6,833 nucleotides of DNA from Chitinophagaceae bacterium (GTDB lineage Bacteria; Bacteroidota; Bacteroidia; Chitinophagales; Chitinophagaceae): NCBI GenBank assembly GCA_019747455.1, contig JAIEQT010000568.1:1-6833 (forward strand). The letters run 5' to 3'. Of the stretch, positions 1 to 6,001 are shown piece by piece (the first letter of the stretch is position 1; each line of letters opens with the position of its first letter). A model generated the notes under the pieces. That model saw only the letters and a list, made by a program, of their open reading frames with translations. It did not search any database and was not told the DNA's origin. A program made the position numbers and the translations under genes.

Positions 1-354
1 ATCAAAATTATCAATATCAGGAAATCTTAAATCATAATTTTCATTTGCAATAACAGCATGCATAAACTCATCGGTTAAACAAATGGAAATATTGGCTCCA
101 GTTAAAAAATCAGGACGATTAACAGAATATACGCCACCATTATTTAAATTGATCAAATTGGCGTTTACCGTATAGGCCTGTTGAATTACCTGCCAATAAT
201 CTTCTTCTGAGGCCGCCTGAAGGGGAGTAAGATGTGCGATTTTGCCTTGTGCCGCTGTAAAATTAGTGGCGTGCAATTGGTTAAAAAAACCATACCCTAA
301 TGCCATGCCTGAAAGGGCACCGGCTTTACGAAGAAAGGATCTGCGTTGCTCCAT
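1..354 (-). CDS. Partial fused ORF: Tat-signal class V aminotransferase-like N-terminus joined to ribonucleotide reductase-like sequence
   Basis: The frame starts at ATG 354 and stays open for 118 codons to the window edge, so the C-terminus is not visible. Residues 3-10 (QRRSFLRK) form a twin-arginine motif, followed by a hydrophobic stretch to about residue 24, which predicts Tat export. Residues 50-75 (EEDYWQVIQQAYTV, then LINLNNGGV) match the start of Bacteroidota class V PLP-dependent aminotransferases of the isopenicillin-N epimerase type. In that family this motif is followed by further aminotransferase sequence of the 'SPQP' kind. Here residues 80-118 instead read RPDFLTGANISICLTDEFMHAV and onward, which resembles the catalytic chain of ribonucleotide reductase (TGANIS-x-x-LTDEFM). 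The join is near nt 125-132. The two halves do not belong to one known protein, and an exported reductase fragment would make no biochemical sense. I read this as a deletion fusion or an assembly chimera. The family calls come from recalled motifs: fairly sure for the first half, moderately sure for the second. Confidence 0.6.
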   Translation of the reverse strand, partial: MEQRRSFLRKAGALSGMALGYGFFNQLHATNFTAAQGKIAHLTPLQAASEEDYWQVIQQAYTVNANLINLNNGGVYSVNRPDFLTGANISICLTDEFMHAVIANENYDLRFPDIDNFD

Positions 355-402
355 CTGAAAATTTTAGCTGGTAAGGTAAACAATCTATTCGTTTTTAGGG
401 TT

Positions 403-410
403 TAACTTTG
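403..410 (+). promoter_or_regulatory. Bacteroidota-type -7 promoter element
   Basis: TAACTTTG matches the Bacteroidota sigma-ABfr -7 consensus TAnnTTTG exactly and ends 16 nt before the start codon of the small membrane protein gene. No convincing TTTG box is seen about 20 nt upstream, so the -33 part is weak. The predicted leader is very short. Confidence 0.5.
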
Positions 411-426
411 TAGTGAAATTGATGGT

Positions 427-648
427 ATGGGTAGAAGAATCGGTTTGTTGATCCTATTTTTTGTAGTAGCAGCAATAGGTAATGGCCTATTTGCCCAATG
501 TTCTATATGTACAAAAACAGCCTCACAACTAGGTGAAGGCCCAGCTTCCGCATTAAATTCAGCCATTATTTATCTGGCATTTGCCCCGCTTGCCATTATG
601 GGTTTTATTGGTTGGAAATGGTGGAAGAATGAGAAGAAGTTCAGTTAA
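427..648 (+). CDS. Small membrane protein with signal peptide, CxxC motif and one C-terminal membrane helix
   Basis: This encodes 73 residues. Residues 5-23 form a hydrophobic signal segment ending LFA, with probable cleavage before Q24. This leaves a mature N-terminus Q-C25-S-I-C28, a CxxC pair. Residues 44-64 are a second hydrophobic helix, followed by a basic tail rich in Trp and Lys (WKWWKNEKK). The Asn in ALNSAIIYL and the layout 'QCxxC, short linker, helix, basic tail' resemble a conserved uncharacterised family I recall from Bacteroidota. Its function is unknown; the cysteine pair could be redox-active or bind metal, but that is inference. The ATG at 427 is preferred because it lies just after a good -7 element; the ATG at 422 is in another frame. 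The gene stands alone and is divergent from the left-edge gene. Confidence 0.75.
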   Translation: MGRRIGLLILFFVVAAIGNGLFAQCSICTKTASQLGEGPASALNSAIIYLAFAPLAIMGFIGWKWWKNEKKFS

Positions 649-654
649 AAGGAG

Positions 655-690
655 AACAAAAAAAGAAGGGTGCACATTTATACATCCTTC
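655..690 (-). terminator. Intrinsic terminator after the metallopeptidase-like lipoprotein gene
   Basis: An 8-bp stem (665-672 with 683-690, one G-U pair) closes a 10-nt loop. Read on the minus strand it is followed by seven T residues (complement of 658-664), the classic form. It begins 19 nt after the stop codon at 710. The same stem could also weakly stop the plus-strand gene ending at 648, but the T-run is on the minus-strand side. Confidence 0.7.
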
Positions 691-709
691 TAATTATCAA
701 AATACTGAA

Positions 710-1942
710 TTAATTTGGTAAGACATAGCAACAAATACCTTCATAAATCCATCCATAACCTTCCGAATAATTTTGGGTGTAAAAATGTAGATTTTGATTA
801 GATGTTGGATGTCTAAAACGATAAAGTGGTACCGTTCCAGAAACTTGATATGAATAAGCATACCCGAGATCAGTCTCTCTGTAATAGCCGTAATTCCCGT
901 TCCCTAGCTCATTAAAGTTAATGGTATAAATATGATCACCAGTACTACTTTTATAGTATCTATAAACGGGAACTCTACTTCCATTTCCAGAATTTGAGTA
1001 AATATAACCCTCACAACTTTCATATACCCAGGATGAATTACCAAACGTAAGTTCGTACCAATTGCATGTATAAAAGTGTCTTGCATTACTGTAATATCGA
1101 TAAATGGGGGTTTGAGTTTGATCTAATGGATATAAATATCTTATCGCTACTTTGTCAAATTTAGTAAATCCTGATGTACTGCTACTGATAACCATATTCA
1201 TAACGGACAAGGGGTCTGGATTACAGCCCTGATACGGACACTGTTTTGTACCAGGAATACTAGTACCAATTAAATATTCATCAGTATGCATTATTCCGAT
1301 TGTATGACCAAATGAATGAATCATTAACAATTTCATGTAAGTGCTAGAATATGAATTTGAGCTATTAAGATCGATTGCAATAGTAGTTCCAGGGCTTCCA
1401 TTAATAGGCAATTCAGAACTTACGATGCCGTAGTCCATACTGCTGTTATTTAAGGACGAATTTGTCCCATTTATTATTCGAATATCAGATGAGGGATTTG
1501 TAATATTAACTGCAAATTGTATAGAAAAGTTTGGTACATTATTCCATTCCGAAACCGCAGAGTTTATAGCATTCACCCAATCGCTATTTGCCGAAATATT
1601 TGGGTCAACATATACACTAATTTGTGTGCTAGTTACTGGGGGATTACTATAACTATAGTCAGCCTGTTGAGTTCCTCGCATGGAATTATTGTTACTTTTG
1701 CTTTTATAAACCTTACTACTGATTAGGGCAACATCGCTCTTTTTCACAACCATATCTCCTTGAATAACGAAATTATCCCCAACAGAGACTATGTCAGAGG
1801 CCTTAAAGCCTTTATCAATCAATGTTTTCAATTGAGGGTCTTGAGTAGGGATCTCTGTTTCATTTTGAATTTTTTTACAAGATAAAAAGAGTAAAAAGCA
1901 GGTTGAGCAAATTACGGTTGCGAAATTTTTCATGTGTTGCAT
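710..1942 (-). CDS. Lipoprotein with M57-like metallopeptidase domain lacking the catalytic Glu, plus three DUF5648-like repeats
   Basis: This encodes 410 residues. The N-terminus is a lipoprotein signal: basic start, hydrophobic core, then FLS-C22-KK, so the protein should be lipid-anchored in the cell envelope. Residues about 105-272 resemble Bacteroidota M57-type peptidases (the 'HEIGH' group of metzincin-like enzymes). They include a YVDPNISANSDWVNAINSAVSEWNN segment, the zinc-motif region H209-S210-F-G-H213-TIGIM-H219-TD, a Met-turn-like SVMN at 247-249, and FDKVAIRYLYP. The three zinc-ligand histidines are present, but the general-base Glu of HExxH is Ser210. The codon there is TCA, two changes away from GAA. 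Proteolysis is therefore doubtful, and a binding role or a pseudoenzyme is possible. Residues 279-410 hold three copies of a Tyr-rich repeat (P-[IVL]-YR...H-[FI]-YT...GY) like DUF5648, starting near 279, 325 and 372. This repeat is often found on secreted proteins and may bind a surface ligand. The start at 1942 is the longest; Met4 (1933) gives an equally normal lipoprotein signal. It is a single-gene transcript with its own terminator. Confidence 0.85.
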   Translation of the reverse strand: MQHMKNFATVICSTCFLLFLSCKKIQNETEIPTQDPQLKTLIDKGFKASDIVSVGDNFVIQGDMVVKKSDVALISSKVYKSKSNNNSMRGTQQADYSYSNPPVTSTQISVYVDPNISANSDWVNAINSAVSEWNNVPNFSIQFAVNITNPSSDIRIINGTNSSLNNSSMDYGIVSSELPINGSPGTTIAIDLNSSNSYSSTYMKLLMIHSFGHTIGIMHTDEYLIGTSIPGTKQCPYQGCNPDPLSVMNMVISSSTSGFTKFDKVAIRYLYPLDQTQTPIYRYYSNARHFYTCNWYELTFGNSSWVYESCEGYIYSNSGNGSRVPVYRYYKSSTGDHIYTINFNELGNGNYGYYRETDLGYAYSYQVSGTVPLYRFRHPTSNQNLHFYTQNYSEGYGWIYEGICCYVLPN

Positions 1943-1954
1943 AATGGATATTTT

Positions 1955-1962
1955 AAAAGTTA
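1955..1962 (-). promoter_or_regulatory. Possible -7 promoter element for the lipoprotein gene
   Basis: On the minus strand this reads TAACTTTT, seven of eight positions of the TAnnTTTG pattern. It lies 12 nt before the ATG at 1942 and 21 nt before the ATG at 1933. The -33 region has only a weak TTCG/TTTT stretch. This is tentative in such AT-rich DNA. Confidence 0.3.
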
Positions 1963-2017
1963 AAAAAAAGCTACGGTAAAACGAAATATAGTTACACTAA
2001 TTCAACTTAATAAGAGT

Positions 2018-2053
2018 AGATAAAAGAAATCCTTAATAAAAGTATTACGGATT
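2018..2053 (-). terminator. Probable terminator at the end of the polysaccharide gene operon
   Basis: Arms 2028-2038 and 2043-2053 pair at 10 of 11 positions around a 4-nt loop. On the minus strand the hairpin is followed by a T-rich stretch (TCTTTTATC). It lies about 63 nt beyond the stop of the last glycosyltransferase gene and upstream of the promoter region of the lipoprotein gene, where a terminator is expected. The stem is AT-rich, so strength is uncertain. The rest of the 1943-2115 gap shows nothing else that I can support. Confidence 0.45.
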
Positions 2054-2115
2054 AAGATATCATTAAAATAGTTTGAAGCTAACCTTATTGAATCTAATAC
2101 GAATACCTAACTAGG

Positions 2116-3342
2116 CTAAGAATCAATTGAAACCCTATATTTTCTTTGAACTTCTTCCCAAGAATAGTTTTTTTGAACATAAGCTTTACCAAGATTACCC
2201 ATTTGAATTCTAAGCTCAGCATTACTAACTAACTCTTTTAGATATTCTTTAAAGCTATTGTAATCAAAATATGCAAAGGCAGCTTTAGAAGCAGTAGCGT
2301 GTTCTACAAGCACATCACATTTTTTATTCACTAACACGGGTTTCTTTTGCTGCATGGCTTCTAACATCAATAAAGAAAGGCTCTCAAAAAAGGATGGCAC
2401 TACGATAGCCATTGCACCAGCCATTAGCGCATTTTTTTGCTCATCCGAAACATAGCCAACATACTCAATAGCAGGATGTCGAATTGGTTTCATATAGTTA
2501 TGTCCGGCAAAAACTAATTTAAGGTTCTCATTCTGTTCGTTGGTATAACGCAAGAAAAATTGAATGAGCTCCTCACAGCCTTTAAGTTTATCGATTCTTC
2601 CAGCATAAAAAATAAAAGGCTTATCGATTTTACTTGCAAGTACCATACCGATGGTACTAGCTTCAATATCGTCAATTCCAACACCAACAATGGTCTGCTT
2701 TCTCACGGTATTACCATAAATTTTATCAGCAATTTTTGACTCAGTGATGGTATTGAAGAAAAAAGCGCATTTTAAACCAAAAACCTTTTGATATACAGGG
2801 TAATAATTTGCCTTCTCATCGTGAAGCATAGGAATTAAAATAGATTTTTCCGGAAAAAGTTGCACTCCCACAGCTGATGGGTAATACAATGCTGAAAAAA
2901 AAATAAGTTTTTGATAATTTCCTTGATTGTTTTCTATATAACTAATCAAGTTAGGAGAATATGGTCCTTGGTATATTAACCATTGCTCGTGATCACTATC
3001 TGTTGGGTGCAAAAACTGAAGTTGTTTATATATACCTATTTTTCTAGCAAGCCATTGGTACCATAGTCGATTGGTAATTTTATGACGAATATACCTCAAT
3101 TTATATTTACTGGCACGAGGTGAGTTTGAAAATCTTTTGATGGTTATTCCATTTTCTACTTCAGTACCTACGTTAAGTATCGGCGCCCAAGTAGTATATT
3201 CTTTTGCGCAGGTTGTCAAAACATCAATCTCATAAAAAGGTTTCAAGCGCGTAGCAATTTGTGCGCAATGCCATTCCGCACCACCCGTAATGTCGTTGCC
3301 ATACCGTTGAATAATTAGTGCTATTTTCTTTTTTTCAGCCAT
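2116..3342 (-). CDS. GT4-family glycosyltransferase (second of the pair)
   Basis: A retaining GT-B glycosyltransferase of family GT4, expected to add a sugar from a nucleotide-sugar donor to a growing surface polysaccharide or lipid-linked glycan at the cytoplasmic side of the membrane. With the start at 3342 it has 408 residues, a normal length. Visible features are an N-terminal beta strand (KKIALIIQRYG) and the acceptor-side loop GGAEWH at 20-25. The second Rossmann domain opens near FIFYAGRIDKLKG (244-255). The family's EX7E donor-binding pair is E320 and E328 (PSFFESLSLLMLEAM). The frame is open 15 codons further, to ATG 3387. The start at 3342 is preferred because the extension (MWPKRIVKYICNCWD) lies inside the upstream gene and is unlike family N-termini, while 3342 gives an 8-nt overlap (ATGGCTGA) with that gene's stop. 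Donor and acceptor cannot be told from sequence. Confidence 0.88.
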   Translation of the reverse strand: MAEKKKIALIIQRYGNDITGGAEWHCAQIATRLKPFYEIDVLTTCAKEYTTWAPILNVGTEVENGITIKRFSNSPRASKYKLRYIRHKITNRLWYQWLARKIGIYKQLQFLHPTDSDHEQWLIYQGPYSPNLISYIENNQGNYQKLIFFSALYYPSAVGVQLFPEKSILIPMLHDEKANYYPVYQKVFGLKCAFFFNTITESKIADKIYGNTVRKQTIVGVGIDDIEASTIGMVLASKIDKPFIFYAGRIDKLKGCEELIQFFLRYTNEQNENLKLVFAGHNYMKPIRHPAIEYVGYVSDEQKNALMAGAMAIVVPSFFESLSLLMLEAMQQKKPVLVNKKCDVLVEHATASKAAFAYFDYNSFKEYLKELVSNAELRIQMGNLGKAYVQKNYSWEEVQRKYRVSIDS

Positions 3343-4408
3343 GTCCCAGCAGTTGCATATATATTTTACAATGCGCTTCGGCCACATGTTTCCATTGAAA
3401 GCTTTGGGCCCGCTGCATAATGCTCAGTTTTCTATTATTTACTTCATAATCCTTTAACCCATTTGTTAGAATTGTCTTCATAGTTAGCTGCTCGAAGCTG
3501 GTGAAGTAATAAGCGTCAGTTCCTCCAATTTCGGGGAGCGACGTGGCTTTAGACAAAAAAACGGGTTTGCCAAAATGCATTGCTTCTATCACTGGCAATC
3601 CAAAACCTTCTGCTAAAGAAGGAAATACGAAAGCTTTGCAATGTTGATAGTACCAAAGCTTATTAGACTCACTAATCGTTCCAACAAAATGAACCCTATC
3701 TAATACACCATATTTTATTGCTTCGGTAATAATTACTTCTTTGTATCCGCGACTTTGTTCAATACCTGCAATTACCAATTGTAGCGTAGTGTCACTTAAT
3801 AAGCGTGGTAATACATGAAAATTTTTTTTATCTGTAATAGTACCGATCGTAAATAAAAAAGGGGATTGTGGTATTACTGAAGGCTTGATTACAGATATCG
3901 TTGGATTGATATTGCACCCGTTATAAATAACAGAAATGGGCTTATCGTGTTGTGGTATGTATTGTGCTAGTTGGTCTTTAACAAAGTTAGAGATAACAAT
4001 GATTTGATCAACCACATCTATTTTTCTTCGAAGATCATCTAAATATTGCTGCTTTTTACTTGCCGATTTATTGGTATCATACATGAAGTTGATATCATGT
4101 ACCGTTATTATTTTCTTGCACTTGGCTTTAAAAGGGAAATATCTTGACCCTTGATAAGTACAATGCCATAAATCGTATTTATTAGTATTGAGTAAACAGA
4201 ATTTATGAAAAGGCGATTGAGTTAAATAAGATGCTTTTTCGCCGAATACGCCTCTTTCTTGACTTGGCAAATAAAAATGTATACTCAAGTTATTCGATTG
4301 CGGTGATTGCAGTAATGCCTTACCCGCTTCCAAGCAGTAATGATACAGTCCGGTATGAGGGTATTTCATACGTTCGGCATCAAATAATATACTTGGTAAT
4401 TTATCCAA
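3335..4408 (-). CDS. GT4-family glycosyltransferase, TTG start (first of the pair)
   Basis: A GT4 glycosyltransferase of 357 residues, of the group that includes mannosyltransferases of O-antigen and capsule clusters; the sugar is not known. Features in order: N-terminal strand ILFDAERMKYPHTGLYHYC (7-25), WHCTYQG (81-87), ITVHDINF (101-108) with the His-Asp typical of this group, IVISNFVKDQL (137-147), VIYNG (160-164), and the C-domain opening LFTIGTITDKKN (185-196). The EX7E pair is E267 and E275 within SLAEGFGLPVIEAM. The start is TTG at 4408; no ATG lies between it and the upstream in-frame stop. The first ATG (Met14, position 4369) would remove the conserved first strand, so TTG is preferred. 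It overlaps the methyltransferase stop by 8 nt (TTGGATAA), and its own stop overlaps the next glycosyltransferase by 8 nt. Both point to translational coupling. Confidence 0.88.
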   Translation of the reverse strand: MDKLPSILFDAERMKYPHTGLYHYCLEAGKALLQSPQSNNLSIHFYLPSQERGVFGEKASYLTQSPFHKFCLLNTNKYDLWHCTYQGSRYFPFKAKCKKIITVHDINFMYDTNKSASKKQQYLDDLRRKIDVVDQIIVISNFVKDQLAQYIPQHDKPISVIYNGCNINPTISVIKPSVIPQSPFLFTIGTITDKKNFHVLPRLLSDTTLQLVIAGIEQSRGYKEVIITEAIKYGVLDRVHFVGTISESNKLWYYQHCKAFVFPSLAEGFGLPVIEAMHFGKPVFLSKATSLPEIGGTDAYYFTSFEQLTMKTILTNGLKDYEVNNRKLSIMQRAQSFQWKHVAEAHCKIYMQLLGHG

Positions 4409-5207
4409 AATAGCTTTTGTTATATGCTGTTAGTGCATGACAAAAACCATTAATAGGTACAGATTGTACACTAAAGTTAGCCTCAATTAAGAATTGGGTG
4501 ATGGCTTTTATCTGATGGTCAGTATCATTTAAATCGTGCACCTCTAAAGAAATAATTTTTATCCGTTGCAGGTACTCCAATGGTGTATTATAAAAAATAT
4601 CATATTCACTACCTTCACAATCCATTTTAAGTAAATCAACAAGCTTTAACTTGTGGGTATCGAAAATATTTCGAAAAGGAATTGTTTCTACAACTATCTT
4701 TTCTTTATTTCTGGCATCAAAGTTATCGTGCATGGAAGCAACAACCGACTCGTTAGCAGTTTCAACAAAAAGTATTAGCGGGTCTATTGAACTACCGGTA
4801 ACCGCTTTTTCCGTAATAAGTAGTTGATCTTGTAAAATAGTATTGGCTTTTTTTGTTTTACTTATTTGAGCGACGTTACCTGGAAGGGGCTCAAATGCAT
4901 AAATTTTTGCATTCTTTTTCTTTGATAGAAGTAAGTAATCGAAATAGCCTGCATTTGCACCTACATCAATTACTATTGGTGCATACCCAAGTTTGGGTAG
5001 CAACAAATGAATATCGTATACATCTTCTAAAAAGATCTCTTTGAATACAGGATACAATGGTAGCGGTACTTCAAAGTGAATAGGATTTGGACGAGTTGTA
5101 AAGCCTAACTGCGTATGAAATCTATTTTTTTTTCGAAACAGGTATTCTGCCGGGTTCGCAATATTTTCAAAAAGTTTGAAATACCGATAAATTCCTTTTA
5201 CAGGCAT
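4401..5207 (-). CDS. FkbM-family SAM-dependent methyltransferase
   Basis: A protein of 268 residues with the FkbM methyltransferase pattern. The SAM-binding glycine loop is VIDVGANAGYF (79-89), the acidic end of the next strand is YAFEPLPGN (103-111), and the family signature LLKMDCEGSEYDIF is at 192-205, followed by a strand ending SLEVHD (220-225). FkbM-type enzymes usually O-methylate a hydroxyl group. Beside two glycosyltransferases, the likely substrate is a sugar of the surface polysaccharide, capping or modifying the chain; this is inference. It begins with ATG 5207, nine bases after the meaB stop and in the same frame. The only in-frame codons between them are AAC AAT TGT, so no other start is possible. 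The downstream overlap with the TTG-start glycosyltransferase suggests one transcript. Confidence 0.88.
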   Translation of the reverse strand: MPVKGIYRYFKLFENIANPAEYLFRKKNRFHTQLGFTTRPNPIHFEVPLPLYPVFKEIFLEDVYDIHLLLPKLGYAPIVIDVGANAGYFDYLLLSKKKNAKIYAFEPLPGNVAQISKTKKANTILQDQLLITEKAVTGSSIDPLILFVETANESVVASMHDNFDARNKEKIVVETIPFRNIFDTHKLKLVDLLKMDCEGSEYDIFYNTPLEYLQRIKIISLEVHDLNDTDHQIKAITQFLIEANFSVQSVPINGFCHALTAYNKSYFG

Positions 5208-5216
5208 ACAATTGTT

Positions 5217-5822
5217 TTAATAAGCACTAGCAAAGGTAAATATATTAAATATCTTATTTTGAACTGCTATTGTTAGTTTATCTTTCAATTCGTTTTTATC
5301 GATATCATCCATTCTTTTTTTTTGAATCAACTGATACACTTTTTCGGTATAGAGCCAATATTTTTTTTCTTGATGTTGATCTGTTTGTAAATGTGTTTCA
5401 ATGGCATCAGCTAATGAATCGATACCCTCTTTATTAGAGGCAATCGTTTTAAGGATGGCAATATTTTTTTCTTGTGCAAAAGCAGGTGCCATCATCAATC
5501 GCAGATTGCGCAAAAAATGATCCGCATCAGGTCTATCGGCTTTATTTACTACGAATATATCAGCTATTTCCATGAGTCCGGCTTTCATGGTTTGTACTTC
5601 ATCTCCTGCTTCCGGAACAACCACCACAATGGTTGTGTCTGCGAGTCCGGCTATCTCTACTTCACTTTGTCCAACCCCAACGGTTTCCACAATAATATGA
5701 TCAAAGTTAGCTGCTTGTAGTAGTGCTGTGATTTCTATGATGGCGGGATGCAAGCCACCTAATGCTCCTCTTGTAGCTAGTGAGCGAATAAATACATGGG
5801 GGTGATTGTACCATTTGCTCAT
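5217..5822 (-). pseudogene. meaB: C-terminal fragment of MeaB/ArgK-type GTPase (methylmalonyl-CoA mutase chaperone)
   Basis: MeaB is a cytoplasmic SIMIBI G protein that loads and protects the B12 cofactor of methylmalonyl-CoA mutase. This open frame gives 201 residues, about two thirds of the usual length of around 320. It retains MSKWYNHPHVFIRSLATRGALGGLHP, the switch-like VETVGVGQSEVEIAGLAD, the strand TTIVVVVPEAGDE, the guanine-recognition motif NKADRPD, and the C-terminal helices that support dimerisation. The same frame reads NLGALLGDRIR just upstream of the ATG (to about 5855), which is the normal MeaB sequence, so the homology does not begin at this Met. Missing are the P-loop (GxxGxGKST) and the DPSSP segment. 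Without the P-loop it should not bind nucleotide normally. The ATG overlaps the stop of the N-terminal fragment (ATGA), so it might still be translated. It heads the operon with the FkbM methyltransferase gene. Confidence 0.8.
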
Positions 5823-5974
5823 ACGAATACGATCGCCAAGTAGTGCGCCGAGGTTAATGTGGTTAGTATTTCATCGAAACCGGGCACTTCGTTTTCTACG
5901 ATAGATATGGCGCGCGCTAGCGCGCGCCGGTCGCCTGCTAATAGAGCTGTTGTTATTTCCTTGTATTGTTGCAT
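5819..5974 (-). pseudogene. meaB: N-terminal fragment of the same broken meaB gene
   Basis: From ATG 5974 the frame reads MQQYKEITTALLAGDRRALARAISIVENEVPGFDEILTTL in pieces that match the N-terminal helical arm of MeaB (GDRRALARAISIVENE is the diagnostic part). It then runs out of homology near nt 5855 and stops at TGA 5819-5821 after a short out-of-frame tail (SAHYLAIVFV). The C-terminal fragment continues in another frame. Compared with ordinary MeaB, roughly 50-60 residues that should lie between the two fragments are absent; this figure is an estimate from memory of the family. A TTG at 6007 would extend the protein by 11 residues but overlaps the divergent gene, so ATG 5974 is preferred. 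The fragment also contains a 20-nt GC palindrome. Confidence 0.75.
5909..5928. repeat. Perfect 20-nt GC-rich palindrome in the meaB remnant
   Basis: GGCGCGCGCTAGCGCGCGCC is identical to its own reverse complement and can fold as an 8-bp stem with a CTAG loop. It sits in AT-rich DNA and encodes RRALARA of the MeaB arm, so it is compatible with the reading frame. Two similar GC hairpins lie in the neighbouring gene. Confidence 0.8.
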
Positions 5975-5991
5975 GCCCGGGTGTAAATTTA
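5961..5991 (+). promoter_or_regulatory. Possible promoter of the O-antigen ligase-like gene
   Basis: TTG at 5961-5963 and TAAATTTA at 5984-5991 are separated by 20 nt, close to the Bacteroidota -33/-7 layout, and the -7 box lies 10 nt before ATG 6002. TAAATTTA is self-complementary, so the same box could also serve meaB on the other strand, although no -33 partner is evident there. The leader would be very short. Tentative. Confidence 0.3.
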
Positions 5992-6001
5992 TGGCAACTC
6001 T

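Noticed and set aside
904..1086. Minus-strand 60-codon frame inside the lipoprotein gene
   Set aside because: It is an alternative frame of the repeat-coding region with no independent support.
1517..1726. Plus-strand open frame opposite the lipoprotein gene
   Set aside because: It is antisense to a well-supported gene, with no recognisable motif and no promoter or start signal.
2101..2116. CCTAACTAGG inverted repeat as operon terminator
   Set aside because: The stem is 4 bp with a 2-nt gap and no T-run follows; the hairpin at 2028-2053 is a better candidate.
3340..3387. Start of the second glycosyltransferase at ATG 3387
   Set aside because: The 15-residue extension lies wholly inside the upstream gene and is unlike family N-termini; ATG 3342 gives a normal start and an 8-nt coupling overlap.
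5472..5720. Plus-strand open frame of 82 codons opposite meaB
   Set aside because: It is antisense to clear MeaB homology and its His/Cys/Tyr-rich translation resembles no family; a shadow frame.
5217..5974. A functional two-subunit MeaB made from the two fragments
   Set aside because: Although the fragments overlap by ATGA, the P-loop and DPSSP segment are in neither, so together they cannot rebuild a GTPase site.
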